A stretch of 64,000 nt of DNA from Pectobacterium brasiliense (GTDB lineage: Bacteria > Pseudomonadota > Gammaproteobacteria > Enterobacterales > Enterobacteriaceae): positions 31,370 to 95,369 of the forward strand of contig NZ_JACDSF010000020.1 of assembly GCF_013449685.1 (NCBI RefSeq), written 5' to 3'. The position numbers and the translations under genes are program-made. How positions within the stretch are numbered: position 1 is the stretch's first letter; each line of letters opens with the position of its first letter. The notes under the pieces are model-generated. The model saw nothing but the letters and a program-made list of their open reading frames with translations, had not been told where the DNA came from and did no database searches. Of the stretch, positions 54,444 through 62,518 are shown piece after piece.

Positions 54444-54591
54444 CACATTGTATATAACCTCATGATTTAATGTTAATTTAAATAAAGACTAAAGACATTA
54501 TACCAACACAGATACCAACGTTTGAAATTGTTAAATTTGGGACTCGAAGCCGCGCAGATGTTTTAGAAGGGAAGATTGGCACCTGACGATA

Positions 54592-55539
54592 TCATTGCAG
54601 CACATCTAATGCGGTTTGGCGAAAACAGGCATAAGCTTCTTCCCATGGAATCTGGGTTCCACCAAACACCATTGGTGTCACGAATCGCTGGTAACGTTCT
54701 TTATGAAGTGGGTTATTTTCCAATTCTTTCAGCCCCATTTTGAGTTCCACAATGGGTGATTTACAGAACTCAGGATATTGGTTACCGTAACGTTCAATAT
54801 CCTGCTCAATGCATTCCAGAACAAAGCGCTGCAAAACCGGAACATCAGCCCCTTTCTCTCTGACAATACAAAAATTGTCGTAGATATGGCGCACTAGTGA
54901 TTCATCCTCAGCTCGTTCCAAATCACGCATACTTGCAGCCGTTCTTCGCATCATCGAGATAAGCTTTTCAGCCTGCGTACTGACTATAGTGGCACACGGA
55001 AAAGCTCGAACTATTTCCCCTTTTTTCGTGCCATCTGTTACCAATGAACAAATATCACGCGTTTCTGATGATTCAAGCAAGTCTGTTTCCATCAACTCCA
55101 GTTTAATAAATGGACGCAGGCAAGGGATTTGCGAATACATCTGCGGATAACGCACGGGAATTTCATTGTAACGATATTCATCGCGAGTGACTTTGGGATA
55201 ATCATCGTCAAAACTAAAAATCCCTGAAGTAACAATCGATTCGGTAATCGTTCGGATGATATCTTTACGGATATTCTTACGCTGCCTTCTTGAACTTTGT
55301 TGCAAAAAATGAGAGGTAGGAACCAACTTGATATCTACATCTTCTGACATTCGGTTTAACGATATTCCTGCTTTCGATAACGCTGTGCCTCCGGCAAAAA
55401 CCAGTTGATGCGTATCAAAAGTCAGATGCTGAAGCAGGCGTAATAATTCAACGATGTAATAATCTTTCTCCACTATGGCGACAGACCCGATTCCCAGTGC
55501 ATCGGCAACGTCAGGAAATAATGCAGTTAAGTCATCCAT
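54592..55539 (-). CDS. AbiEii-type nucleotidyltransferase toxin
   Basis: AbiEii toxins are nucleotidyltransferases that arrest growth and protect populations from phage in type IV toxin-antitoxin systems. The 315-residue protein carries the family core VFAGGTALSKAGISLNRMSE followed by DVDIKL (about 48-72), with the GG and paired Asp residues expected for metal binding. It overlaps the upstream antitoxin gene by 8 bases. The nucleotide and target used cannot be told from the sequence. Confidence 0.87.
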   Translation of the reverse strand: MDDLTALFPDVADALGIGSVAIVEKDYYIVELLRLLQHLTFDTHQLVFAGGTALSKAGISLNRMSEDVDIKLVPTSHFLQQSSRRQRKNIRKDIIRTITESIVTSGIFSFDDDYPKVTRDEYRYNEIPVRYPQMYSQIPCLRPFIKLELMETDLLESSETRDICSLVTDGTKKGEIVRAFPCATIVSTQAEKLISMMRRTAASMRDLERAEDESLVRHIYDNFCIVREKGADVPVLQRFVLECIEQDIERYGNQYPEFCKSPIVELKMGLKELENNPLHKERYQRFVTPMVFGGTQIPWEEAYACFRQTALDVLQ

Positions 55540-55927
55540 TTAATTTACTATTCCCTACTGACAACACGCGCTTAAAACGTGGAGGTGTTTTGATTTCCAT
55601 TGATGCTGGAACTTGAGTTGACTTGCCGCTATTGTAAGCGCTTGCTGCATCAGCCAAGTGATAGTCCACTTTCAAGCGCTCCAGCGCTTCGATCACCACC
55701 GCAGCAGAACCACCAGGGGATGCGGGCATTAACCGACCCGTAATCACATTTTTCCGCGCTTTGGTATAGACGCCATAACCTACTTTCAGCAGTTGGCCTT
55801 CTTTCACCAGTTCACGCAGCGCTCTGCCAACTTGATCGTAGCCAGCAAGATCTTTGAAGTCGTCACGAGTGAAAACATAACGCTTTGAGCGTTTCAGTCG
55901 TGACTGAATACGAGCTTTTGTAGTCAT
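55532..55927 (-). CDS. AbiEi-like antitoxin (DUF6088 type)
   Basis: The 131-residue protein has an N-terminal winged-helix region (RKSKRYVFTRDDFKDLAGYD-like; here RSKRYVFTRDDFKDLAGYDQ) that would bind its own promoter, and a C-terminal part with LEALERLKVDYHLADAASAY-like features that neutralises the toxin. GGAGG lies before the ATG. It is transcribed first and overlaps the toxin. Two direct repeats upstream are candidate operators. Confidence 0.85.
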   Translation of the reverse strand: MTTKARIQSRLKRSKRYVFTRDDFKDLAGYDQVGRALRELVKEGQLLKVGYGVYTKARKNVITGRLMPASPGGSAAVVIEALERLKVDYHLADAASAYNSGKSTQVPASMEIKTPPRFKRVLSVGNSKLNG

Positions 55928-55956
55928 GTTATCCTCCTTTGATCATTTCTTCATCA

Positions 55957-55996
55957 TAGCAAATATACGACATTTTTAATAGCAAAAATACGACAT
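55957..55996. promoter_or_regulatory. paired 17-bp direct repeats before the AbiE-type pair
   Basis: TAGCAAATATACGACAT (55957-55973) and TAGCAAAAATACGACAT (55980-55996) differ at one base and are 23 bases apart start to start, so they face the same side of the helix. They lie 30 bases upstream of the antitoxin gene and probably bind it. Confidence 0.7.
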
Positions 55997-56099
55997 CTAA
56001 CTTTGCCATTAACTCAAAAATGAATGAGCTTTACGTGTGTGTTTCTGAGTTGGGAGTAACAGAAAACCAATTGATAATTAATACATTAATCTCAATAAA

Positions 56100-56342
56100 T
56101 CATTTTGATTTATCAATAATATTAAGCATATCAGAATGTCTAACAACACGTCCTTCTTCGACATCAACAAGTCCTTTCTGGATCGCCTGATGACGTTGTT
56201 CTCTGGCTTCAATCATCGCAGTCAATGCTTCCTTAATCACCCAGCTTTTGGATCTATCCAATTCAATAGCCAGGCTTTCAACCGCAGCCGCAAGTTCGGC
56301 GGGTATCTGAGCACTGATCGTCTGTTTCGCAGGTTGTCCCAT
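56100..56342 (-). CDS. ribbon-helix-helix protein, orphan ParD-like
   Basis: The 80-residue protein has a CopG/ParD-type ribbon-helix-helix (QTISAQIPAELAAAVESLAI, LDRSKSWVIKEALTAMIEAR) and a C-terminal tail with GLVDVEEGRVVRHSDM resembling the toxin-binding part of ParD antitoxins. No ParE gene follows: the next 100 bases downstream are AT-rich and non-coding. It may be a leftover antitoxin or a stand-alone repressor. The start is taken as the ATG at 56342 behind AAAGGTGATG; 56348 is also possible. Confidence 0.75.
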   Translation of the reverse strand: MGQPAKQTISAQIPAELAAAVESLAIELDRSKSWVIKEALTAMIEAREQRHQAIQKGLVDVEEGRVVRHSDMLNIIDKSK

Positions 56343-56451
56343 GAGCATCACCTTTCAATAAAAGTTAATAACACTTATTAAAATAGCATGATTTTGTTAG
56401 CGTCACTACCTGTGACAAGTACCACATCAGCATCCCTGCTACATCATGCGC

Positions 56452-57285
56452 TCACCTTGCCGCCAACATCCCCGGATAATATTTGGCAATAATGTCGTTC
56501 ATCTGATCGATCAGGTCAGGACGCTTAAAGATGAGATGCCCGGTGCCTTTCTGAAAGTAGCGAACGCTGAAGAACTCATCCTCGTATTCCTGCTGATGCG
56601 GATTATCACGGATATGGTCCATCAGTCGGATGGTGACATCGCCTCGGTTATCGGGGATCGGTTTGCCATCCAGCAGATACAGCATACGTTCCAGATCGGC
56701 CAGTTGATCGCGTCGCCAGCCCCAGTTCAGGCCAAAGCCCCAACGGTTATATGTGACCAGATTACTGATGATGATTTTCTTGCCGAAGTAACAAGGGTGA
56801 TTGGTTTTGTAATCCCACGATAGTCCTTTGAATACATTGATGACCCCACGCTCGAATACCTCCCGCTTGCTCTGGTGAAGTTGCTCAAAGGTGCTGAGTA
56901 TATTGGCTTCGCTGATGACCGGTAGCTCCCCTTCATCCAGATTTTTATGCCACTGGCTACGCGCTTCGGCATCCATCAGCGACAACATGCCGGATTTCAG
57001 CATCAGGTCGCGCCAGATATTGCGATCCAACGTGCGGGTGATGGCTGGAATCGCTTTATCAGGCGTTTCTGTCAGCCAGCAATCGTAACGATGCCCTTGT
57101 TTCAATGCCCAGTCTTCAGCAGTGCCGCCGCCGATAGTCGCCGTTAGCGTTGAAATAGATTGTAGCTGATTGAGGAGTTGCTCTATCTGTTGCAGCGCGG
57201 CATCACGTCCGGTAACGATACGTTCGATATTGGTCGAGCAAATCAGCTCGGTGTGTTCGGTCAAAACCTCGGGTTCAATTTGCAT
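56452..57285 (-). CDS. DUF4942 domain protein
   Basis: The 277-residue protein belongs to the DUF4942 group found beside cbtA/cbeA in CP4-like islands. Typical segments are DRNIWRDLMLKSGMLSLMDA, GLSWDYKTNHPCYFGKKII and RRDQLADLERMLYLLDGKP. No function is established. The longer open frame to 57339 runs back through the terminator hairpin at 57311, so a start at 57285 (MQIEPEVL) or 57303 is preferred. It lies downstream of cbtA. Confidence 0.8.
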   Translation of the reverse strand: MQIEPEVLTEHTELICSTNIERIVTGRDAALQQIEQLLNQLQSISTLTATIGGGTAEDWALKQGHRYDCWLTETPDKAIPAITRTLDRNIWRDLMLKSGMLSLMDAEARSQWHKNLDEGELPVISEANILSTFEQLHQSKREVFERGVINVFKGLSWDYKTNHPCYFGKKIIISNLVTYNRWGFGLNWGWRRDQLADLERMLYLLDGKPIPDNRGDVTIRLMDHIRDNPHQQEYEDEFFSVRYFQKGTGHLIFKRPDLIDQMNDIIAKYYPGMLAAR

Positions 57286-57310
57286 AGTTTGCGGTCCATA
57301 CATAAAAGCA

Positions 57311-57340
57311 AATGCGCCAGCCCTTACCGGCTGGCGCATT
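57311..57340 (-). terminator. terminator after cbtA
   Basis: AATGCGCCAGCC and GGCTGGCGCATT form a perfect 12-bp stem with a 6-base loop; the minus strand continues TGCTTTTATG. Confidence 0.8.
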
Positions 57341-57402
57341 ATGCATCGGGGAGAAGGATAAACAGGTTTGGTGCGGTGTTACTGGAAAGCAGCTCGCAAT
57401 CT

Positions 57403-57723
57403 TTATGCTTTAAGCAAACTGGTAGCACGTCTGGCACGGAGAACATCAACGGCGGTAAGAAACGGCGATTGCTCCTGCCAGTTAAAACCGTCGCGATCGA
57501 TACGCACCAGTTCGTATTTTTCCACCAGAAAATTCACCGCATTGACCAACGTGATGCCAGCATCGATATGCTCCTGAATCACGTTTTCTTCACAGAACGG
57601 TGTGTCATTCAGCGTGAGGCCGTAGTGCTTTTCCAGCAGATAGGTAAGAAGTCTTTGCCAGACAGTTATAGGTGACGGGTAGGGTTGCTCCTCCCATGAT
57701 GGGATTCCGGGTAATGTTTGCAT
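57403..57723 (-). CDS. cbtA: CbtA/YeeV-family toxin
   Basis: CbtA toxins (YeeV, YkfI, YpjF) block cell division and shape by acting on FtsZ and MreB. The 106-residue protein carries the family core [39 protein letters not shown] and the C-terminal [12 protein letters not shown]. It is slightly shorter than E. coli YeeV (124), lacking its C-terminal tail after RRAT. Its antitoxin gene cbeA lies 69 bases upstream. Confidence 0.92.
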   Translation of the reverse strand: MQTLPGIPSWEEQPYPSPITVWQRLLTYLLEKHYGLTLNDTPFCEENVIQEHIDAGITLVNAVNFLVEKYELVRIDRDGFNWQEQSPFLTAVDVLRARRATSLLKA

Positions 57724-57792
57724 GAGAATTGTCTCTTCAGGTTAAGTCGATAAAATCAGGGAAACGTTCAGAATGGGGAGGGAAGCAGCGGA

Positions 57793-58128
57793 TTATTGTG
57801 TTGCCGCTGAAGAGGGATAAATAGCAATATACACGTCGCCAACACTGCCCAGCGTATCGGCTTCACAGGTCCATTCGTTGCAATACAACCTGATGCAACC
57901 CTGCTGACGGGGATTCAGTTCCTCCATGCGTAGCTTCTGTTCCAACAGCTTAATTAGCTCAGGGAAGCAACGTTCCAGACTTTGGGCTTCTGTTTTGCTA
58001 AACGTACCGACAATGCTGGCCCGGTCTGCCAGATAGTGCAGACGATTACCTTCCTGCACGAGTTTGGCTCCGAATCGCGGCGTGACGGCACGTTTTAGTC
58101 CCCATTCAGGGATATCCGCTGATGGCAT
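57793..58128 (-). CDS. cbeA: CbeA/YeeU-family antitoxin
   Basis: CbeA opposes CbtA by promoting FtsZ and MreB bundling rather than by binding the toxin (type IV). The 111-residue protein shows EWGLKRAVTPRFGAKLVQEG, RLHYLADRASIVGTFS and the C-terminal CEADTLGSVGDVYIAIYP, all family marks. It lies 39 bases after the RadC-type gene. The small yeeT (DUF987) gene usually placed between them in E. coli islands is missing. Confidence 0.93.
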   Translation of the reverse strand: MPSADIPEWGLKRAVTPRFGAKLVQEGNRLHYLADRASIVGTFSKTEAQSLERCFPELIKLLEQKLRMEELNPRQQGCIRLYCNEWTCEADTLGSVGDVYIAIYPSSAATQ

Positions 58129-58167
58129 GGTGGTTTCCTTATAAAAACACGGTGGTAAATGTGGTCA

Positions 58168-58641
58168 TCACAGCCAGCCACGTTCAGCGAACGACACTAC
58201 CTCATCGCCGCCGACTACCAGATGATCGAGCACTTTGACGTCAAGCTGTGACAGTGATCCCTTCAGCTTGTCGGTGATATGGCGGTCAGCCTGACTGGGC
58301 TCGGCACAGCCGGAAGGATGATTGTGTGCCAGTATCACGGCGGCGGCGTTATGACGCAGTGAGGCTTTGAGGATTTCACGCGGATGCACTTCGGTGCTGT
58401 TGATACCACCCAGCGCGATAACTTCCTTTTCTATCAGGCGATGCTGATTATCCAGATACAGCACCATAAAGACTTCGCGCTCCAGACTGCTGAGCTCCAG
58501 CATTAACCAGCTTTTGGTGTCCTCCGAGGTTTTGAACTGTCGCGCATTTTTACGCACGCGTTTTTCCAGCAGGCACAACGCCATCTGGATGATGCGCTGC
58601 TCTCTGGACGCAATGTGGCCTGCCAATGAATTGCATGACAT
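58168..58641 (-). CDS. RadC-family JAB-domain protein (YeeS type)
   Basis: This 157-residue protein is a short, island-type RadC relative with the JAB/MPN+ metalloprotease-like motif [19 protein letters not shown] (HxH…SxxD). A role in DNA repair has not been shown for these proteins. It heads the cbeA-cbtA set in CP4-like islands. It lacks the N-terminal helix-hairpin-helix part of chromosomal RadC. Confidence 0.9.
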   Translation of the reverse strand: MSCNSLAGHIASREQRIIQMALCLLEKRVRKNARQFKTSEDTKSWLMLELSSLEREVFMVLYLDNQHRLIEKEVIALGGINSTEVHPREILKASLRHNAAAVILAHNHPSGCAEPSQADRHITDKLKGSLSQLDVKVLDHLVVGGDEVVSFAERGWL

Positions 58642-58713
58642 GGTGATTCCTTATCTAAACGATGGATGATGAAAAAGAAGGATGAAATGGATGACAAGAG
58701 CACAATAAATACA

Positions 58714-58739
58714 ATGCCTCGCGCAGGCGCACGAGGCAT
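58714..58739 (-). terminator. hairpin after exported-protein operon
   Basis: ATGCCTCG and CGAGGCAT form an 8-bp stem; the minus strand continues TGTATTTATTG. It lies 24 bases past the stop of the gene at 58764. Confidence 0.6.
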
Positions 58740-58763
58740 CAGAACCGTGAATAAGGTCAGTCG

Positions 58764-59114
58764 TTATTCCATCTGGAATTCCCATATGCCCTGATCGGTC
58801 TCGACAATGATTTCAAGGACATTACAGGCGGCTCCCCAGTTTTTTGACTTAAACGTCGTTTCAAAAGTGCTACCGAAGCGGAGTCGAACGGGCTTCCAGG
58901 ATGCTTCGGAAAGGTGCTGGCAATTTCCCCGATTAACCACAATGTCTTTGACGACGACAGAATCTGTCAATGCTGTCACAGATATCCTTGGATAATAGGG
59001 ACCGGCATACCAGTTTCCTGAGGCAATACGGGTTTGCACTCTGACAGGCGCTTTTTCTGCAAAAACGCTTAGCGAACACAATCCCAGGCAGAGCGCGACA
59101 AATGCTTTTTTCAT
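58764..59114 (-). CDS. small exported protein, fourth gene of island cargo operon
   Basis: This 116-residue protein was not recognised. It has a textbook signal peptide (KKAFVALCLGLCSLSVFA, cleavage before EKAP) and a beta-rich mature part of about 97 residues with two cysteines (NRGNCQHL and WGAACNVLEI) that could form one disulfide. The ATG at 59114 follows GTAAAGGAAAATATT; the longer frame to 59171 is not needed. It is 57 bases after the larger exported protein gene. Confidence 0.6.
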   Translation of the reverse strand: MKKAFVALCLGLCSLSVFAEKAPVRVQTRIASGNWYAGPYYPRISVTALTDSVVVKDIVVNRGNCQHLSEASWKPVRLRFGSTFETTFKSKNWGAACNVLEIIVETDQGIWEFQME

Positions 59115-59171
59115 AATATTTTCCTTTACTCGACAGGCTCGAAGCCTTCCGATGACCAGAGGCGGTAACAC

Positions 59172-60005
59172 TCAACGATGGCTGAATGTCAGCGTGTCCT
59201 TTTTGCCGTTGTAGTGAGTGAGGTTAAGCGTGGTGGTGTTGGCATCATGGGTACTGTCAACCTTCACGATTTCACTGCAATCTTTGAGGTCAATCGCCTT
59301 GATTTCAGGCGCGGGCGTCGTTTTATTGACGGCATACCAGCTCCCTGCCGGGCAGGCCATCCCGGCACTTTGCACCAGAAAGGCGTAATACGGCGTATCG
59401 GTCAGACGGGTATAAAGGCTGGCGGTATCCGCGCCCTGAACCAGCACATCCTTGCCACTATCACCGCAATTCCGGCAGAAAAGCTGATTCTGCGTGTTTC
59501 TCAGTATGTGTGCCTGATACGCAAGAACCTGGTTATTCATCTGAAAACGGTTTTTCTCTCCATTCTTCCAGGTGACAGTGAGCAGCGTGTTGTTTTTGTT
59601 TTCCGTCACCGACACCTTCGCTACAGCCGATAAATCAGAGCGGTCATCGTCAAACTCAATAAAGTGAACGGTGGGCGACGCAGCATATTTATCGATGTAA
59701 TAAAAATCGGGTGTCCGGTTAGCGGTGTAAGCAGGAATGGCATCATTCAGCAGGATGGTATAGCGCGTCATGTCCCATAACTTGCTGTACTGATCCGTTT
59801 TATTTTTATAGCCCTGTGGATAGTCAGAAATAAAGAAACTGTCTTTCCTGTCGGGTCCACAGAGATGGCAAACCATATGCCCGTCGCTGTCGGTGATAAT
59901 TTGCGGTTCATTGTCAGCAGGCTTTGCCTGTACAGACAGAATGGGCAGAACCATCAGGGAGGCCAGCAGCATTCCGCTGCATGGCAGTGCAGGTTGTGTT
60001 TTCAT
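59172..60005 (-). CDS. exported cysteine-motif protein, third gene of island cargo operon
   Basis: The 277-residue protein was not recognised. A signal peptide (LPCSGMLLASLMVLPILSVQAKP) is cleaved near residue 28. The mature part has two similar halves: MVCHLCGPDRKDSFF then DKYAASPTVHFIEFDD, and FCRNCGDSGKDVLV then WYAVNKTTPAPEIKAIDL, so it looks like an internal duplication of a domain with a CxxCG motif and a strand-rich end. The ATG at 60005 follows GAAGGAAAACCACA; the frame to 60056 is not supported. Confidence 0.6.
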   Translation of the reverse strand: MKTQPALPCSGMLLASLMVLPILSVQAKPADNEPQIITDSDGHMVCHLCGPDRKDSFFISDYPQGYKNKTDQYSKLWDMTRYTILLNDAIPAYTANRTPDFYYIDKYAASPTVHFIEFDDDRSDLSAVAKVSVTENKNNTLLTVTWKNGEKNRFQMNNQVLAYQAHILRNTQNQLFCRNCGDSGKDVLVQGADTASLYTRLTDTPYYAFLVQSAGMACPAGSWYAVNKTTPAPEIKAIDLKDCSEIVKVDSTHDANTTTLNLTHYNGKKDTLTFSHR

Positions 60006-60033
60006 TGTGGTTTTCCTTCGGAAGGGCTCTCGG

Positions 60034-60150
60034 TTAAAAACCGGCCCATCCGCCAACGGTATTGATGATAAAAAGCAGGCAGGCCATAAAAATCACCAGC
60101 GTGATATACCAGCGCATAAAGCGGCCAAACAGCTTCAACAGCGTTCGCAT
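60034..60150 (-). CDS. 38-residue single-helix membrane peptide, second gene of cargo operon
   Basis: A 38-codon frame (MRTLLKLFGRFMRWYITLVI, then FMACLLFIINTVGGWAGF) has a basic N-terminus and one strong membrane helix. It begins one base after the stop of the preceding small gene, with GCAGAGAAAAATAAT before the ATG, and ends 28 bases before the exported-protein gene. It was not recognised as a known family. Confidence 0.55.
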   Translation of the reverse strand: MRTLLKLFGRFMRWYITLVIFMACLLFIINTVGGWAGF

Positions 60151-60151
60151 A

Positions 60152-60310
60152 TTATTTTTCTCTGCAAATCAGGTAATACAACAATCCGGCCAGTAACGGG
60201 TCGATGACCATACCCAAAATGAACCAGCCCCAGAATGAGCGACCGCTGCTGGATGCCACGCATCCCAGTACGATTGCCAGTCCCACCCAAAGCAGTAACA
60301 ACGGCATCAT
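60152..60310 (-). CDS. 52-residue two-helix membrane protein, first gene of cargo operon
   Basis: A 52-codon frame (MMPLLLLWVGLAIVLGCVAS, then SSGRSFWGWFILGMVIDPLL, ending YYLICREK) forms two membrane helices with a short SSGRSFWGW turn. A strong GGAGGG site precedes its start. Its stop is one base before the next ATG, so the two are probably coupled. Similar small proteins occur in enterobacterial islands but none with a known role was recalled. Confidence 0.6.
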   Translation of the reverse strand: MMPLLLLWVGLAIVLGCVASSSGRSFWGWFILGMVIDPLLAGLLYYLICREK

Positions 60311-60426
60311 TGCCCTCCAGACGCATACGCGTTACATGAACATGTTATTGATTCATAAAAGTAAAAAAGTCTCAGAATGAAATGTCGATTTTATAGCGGG
60401 GAGAAATGGCGGTATAACAAATCAAT

Positions 60427-60455
60427 TCGATCGGTTCGATCGACAAAATCGATCG
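60427..60455. repeat. three TCGATCG repeats upstream of the cargo operon
   Basis: TCGATCG occurs at 60427, 60436 and 60449 within 29 bases. Each is itself palindromic around GATC and contains a Dam site. The cluster lies about 120 bases before the first cargo gene and 40 bases beyond the GTPase stop, so it may be an operator or a Dam-sensitive control site. Confidence 0.5.
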
Positions 60456-60493
60456 GTGACGATAAAGAAAGCTAATGGGAAGCAGCAAAAACG

Positions 60494-61381
60494 TTAGTCG
60501 AAGAAGAAAGACCACACGGCATTTGCCACTCTGGCAACGGAATGGGCAACGCCATGCAGCACCTGTTTTGCCACTTGAGGCAACGGCGCGTGGTCAATAA
60601 CCCAATCCACCGCACTGACTACCGTGTCGGAAAATCCAGCCCTGGCCTGCTGTATCGTGCTTTCGGTTTGGTGCTCGGCACGTAAATGGGGAATGACCGG
60701 ACTACGAGCCTGCTTTGGGAGAAGGGTTATCATCGCCTCCACCATCTTTCCCAGTTGATAACGGCCTTTAACGGAAAGCGGTAAAATGTTCTCTGCCACG
60801 ATACCGAGTTGTTGCCCGATAGCCGCCCGCTTTTGTGCCATATGTTCCCGTTGCCTGAATGACGGCTGCGCAGAGGCCCAGCGCCATTCCTCGCTCGGTT
60901 CAATCTTGTCGACCTGATTGAGCAGCCAGAGTATCGGCGTGTGCTCCCCGTTCACGGAGCCGAACACATCCCGATAAAACTGCTCCTCGGCAGAATAGGC
61001 GCGGTCATCCGCCTTCAATACCCACAGCACCATATCCAGCTCCGGCAACAGGGATTGATACAGTGCGCGATATTCCTCATCCCGTTGCTGACTTTCACCG
61101 ACTCCGGGTAAATCAACCAGCGTAAGATAATGACGCCCAAAACGCAGACGAATGCGTTGTGGCTCACGGGTACAGGCTGCGACAGCATTCACTGCGCAGA
61201 CTTCGCTGCGAAACAGCGCATTACATAAGCTCGATTTTCCGACGCCGGTTTTGCCCATAATGCCAATCACCGGTTCATAGGTGACCAGCCGGGTCAGCTC
61301 CTGCATAAGGGTATGACGTAACGAACGGGGATAGCGCCGCAGATGGCGGCGGATCAGGGAATAACCTGACGATTTTTTCAT
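60494..61381 (-). CDS. YfjP/YeeP-type GTPase
   Basis: The 295-residue P-loop GTPase has G1 GIMGKTGVGKSSLCNALF (about 40), G3 LVDLPGVGES (DxxG) and G4 NQVDKIE (NKxD variant). The C-terminal 60 residues contain hydrophobic and Val/Ala-rich segments that could touch membranes. Such GTPases mark CP4-like islands, where they precede a variable cargo slot and a RadC-type gene. The function is unknown. Confidence 0.88.
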   Translation of the reverse strand: MKKSSGYSLIRRHLRRYPRSLRHTLMQELTRLVTYEPVIGIMGKTGVGKSSLCNALFRSEVCAVNAVAACTREPQRIRLRFGRHYLTLVDLPGVGESQQRDEEYRALYQSLLPELDMVLWVLKADDRAYSAEEQFYRDVFGSVNGEHTPILWLLNQVDKIEPSEEWRWASAQPSFRQREHMAQKRAAIGQQLGIVAENILPLSVKGRYQLGKMVEAMITLLPKQARSPVIPHLRAEHQTESTIQQARAGFSDTVVSAVDWVIDHAPLPQVAKQVLHGVAHSVARVANAVWSFFFD

Positions 61382-61400
61382 ATCAGCCTCAGAATGAAAA

Positions 61401-61423
61401 AGGCCATCCGGAATGGATGGCCT
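61401..61423 (-). terminator. terminator between Gp2-like gene and GTPase gene
   Basis: AGGCCATCC and GGATGGCCT form a 9-bp stem; on the minus strand TTTTCATTC follows. Confidence 0.75.
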
Positions 61424-61475
61424 GATGAATTGAAATAGGGGTAACTCAATGAGGTGATATATAACTAAGATTTTT

Positions 61476-62144
61476 TTAGTTTTTATCCTTTAACTGTGAA
61501 TGGCCCCATGCCCTTACGCCAGGGATTGAATGCATACTCAATCTGAGTGACCCCAGATAGCTCAGGAACAACGTCGGATTGTCTGAATTAATTTTGAAGT
61601 TAGCTGTACCACCGCACAGATCATTGAATATGAATGCAGCACTCTGGCTCCTGGTATAACCATCGAGAAGAGCGTGATTGCCTTTACAGAATTGCTGATT
61701 ACCCAATTCAAGGTTGTAATTGAAGACAACCGGATAACCGGGCCATCCTTCTTTCAGGCTCGCTTTTTCCACCGAGCGGCTCCATAACTCCCCCAGACAC
61801 TCCGCAATTTTATCGGCACTGGCGCTCTCAGCTATGTAAAACAACATGTAAATATAGGGCAGATTTGTGCGCTTTTCGTTGCACATCAGCCATGAATACC
61901 CGGCAACGCACTTCCCGTATTTAAGCACCCGCATGTGATTCAGAAACAGCTTCAGTGCAAAGTGAACCTTTCTGGCATGCTCAGGTCCTCTGTCGTCAGA
62001 ATAAGCACTTTTCCCATCGAGAGGTGTTATCACAAACGAGAATTTCAGCGCTCTCACTGCCTCCCTGGCAGAGAGATTCCGGAATAATTCCTTAAACGAT
62101 TTGTCTATGTTTTTCGACTGACGAGCAGAGTAATAGCTGTTCAT
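61476..62144 (-). CDS. inovirus Gp2/YfjJ-like protein
   Basis: The 222-residue protein resembles the inovirus-type Gp2 / YagK-YfjJ C-terminal family (DUF3296): SFVITPLDGKSAYSDDRGPE, VAGYSWLMCNEKRTNLPYIY and MLFYIAESASADKIAECLGE fit the pattern of a shortened rolling-circle replication-like fold, but the catalytic motifs are not clear. The start is taken at 62144 (MNSYYSARQ); an in-frame start at 62180 lies in AT-rich leader sequence. The family assignment is moderate. Confidence 0.6.
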   Translation of the reverse strand: MNSYYSARQSKNIDKSFKELFRNLSAREAVRALKFSFVITPLDGKSAYSDDRGPEHARKVHFALKLFLNHMRVLKYGKCVAGYSWLMCNEKRTNLPYIYMLFYIAESASADKIAECLGELWSRSVEKASLKEGWPGYPVVFNYNLELGNQQFCKGNHALLDGYTRSQSAAFIFNDLCGGTANFKINSDNPTLFLSYLGSLRLSMHSIPGVRAWGHSQLKDKN

Positions 62145-62518
62145 TTTTAAAACATACAAGTTATGTAAATAAACATACATTTTATAACAAAAACATTATA
62201 GGTCAATCAGTTACTAAAAAACCCTAATTGTACGAAATTCATACAAAAACCCACTACCTACAGGCGTAGCACTGCTTGTATTGAGACCTTAAACAGGGAG
62301 CACTTTAGTGTTCTGAACGGTGTGTTTCTCAGAACGGCGAACATTTAATTAAGGTATTTAATGATATTTTATAGAGAAGAGATTTCGTAATTATCCACCG
62401 CCCTCCAGATCGATACCTCAGGCTGAGTGATCATTACAGTTCCACGAACTCGCCTTCATTTCAAAATTGATGCCCATGTCCATTCCCATGACGATTACAC
62501 TCACATGGAGATTCAGAC
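62145..62518. other. divergent control region between two Gp2-like genes
   Basis: This AT-rich 374-base gap between divergent genes contains several short inverted repeats, including TGTATTGAGACC-like sequence near 62277 and GAACGGTGTGTTTCTCAGAA at 62314. It may be a regulatory or replication region of the island. No gene or RNA was recognised. Confidence 0.4.
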
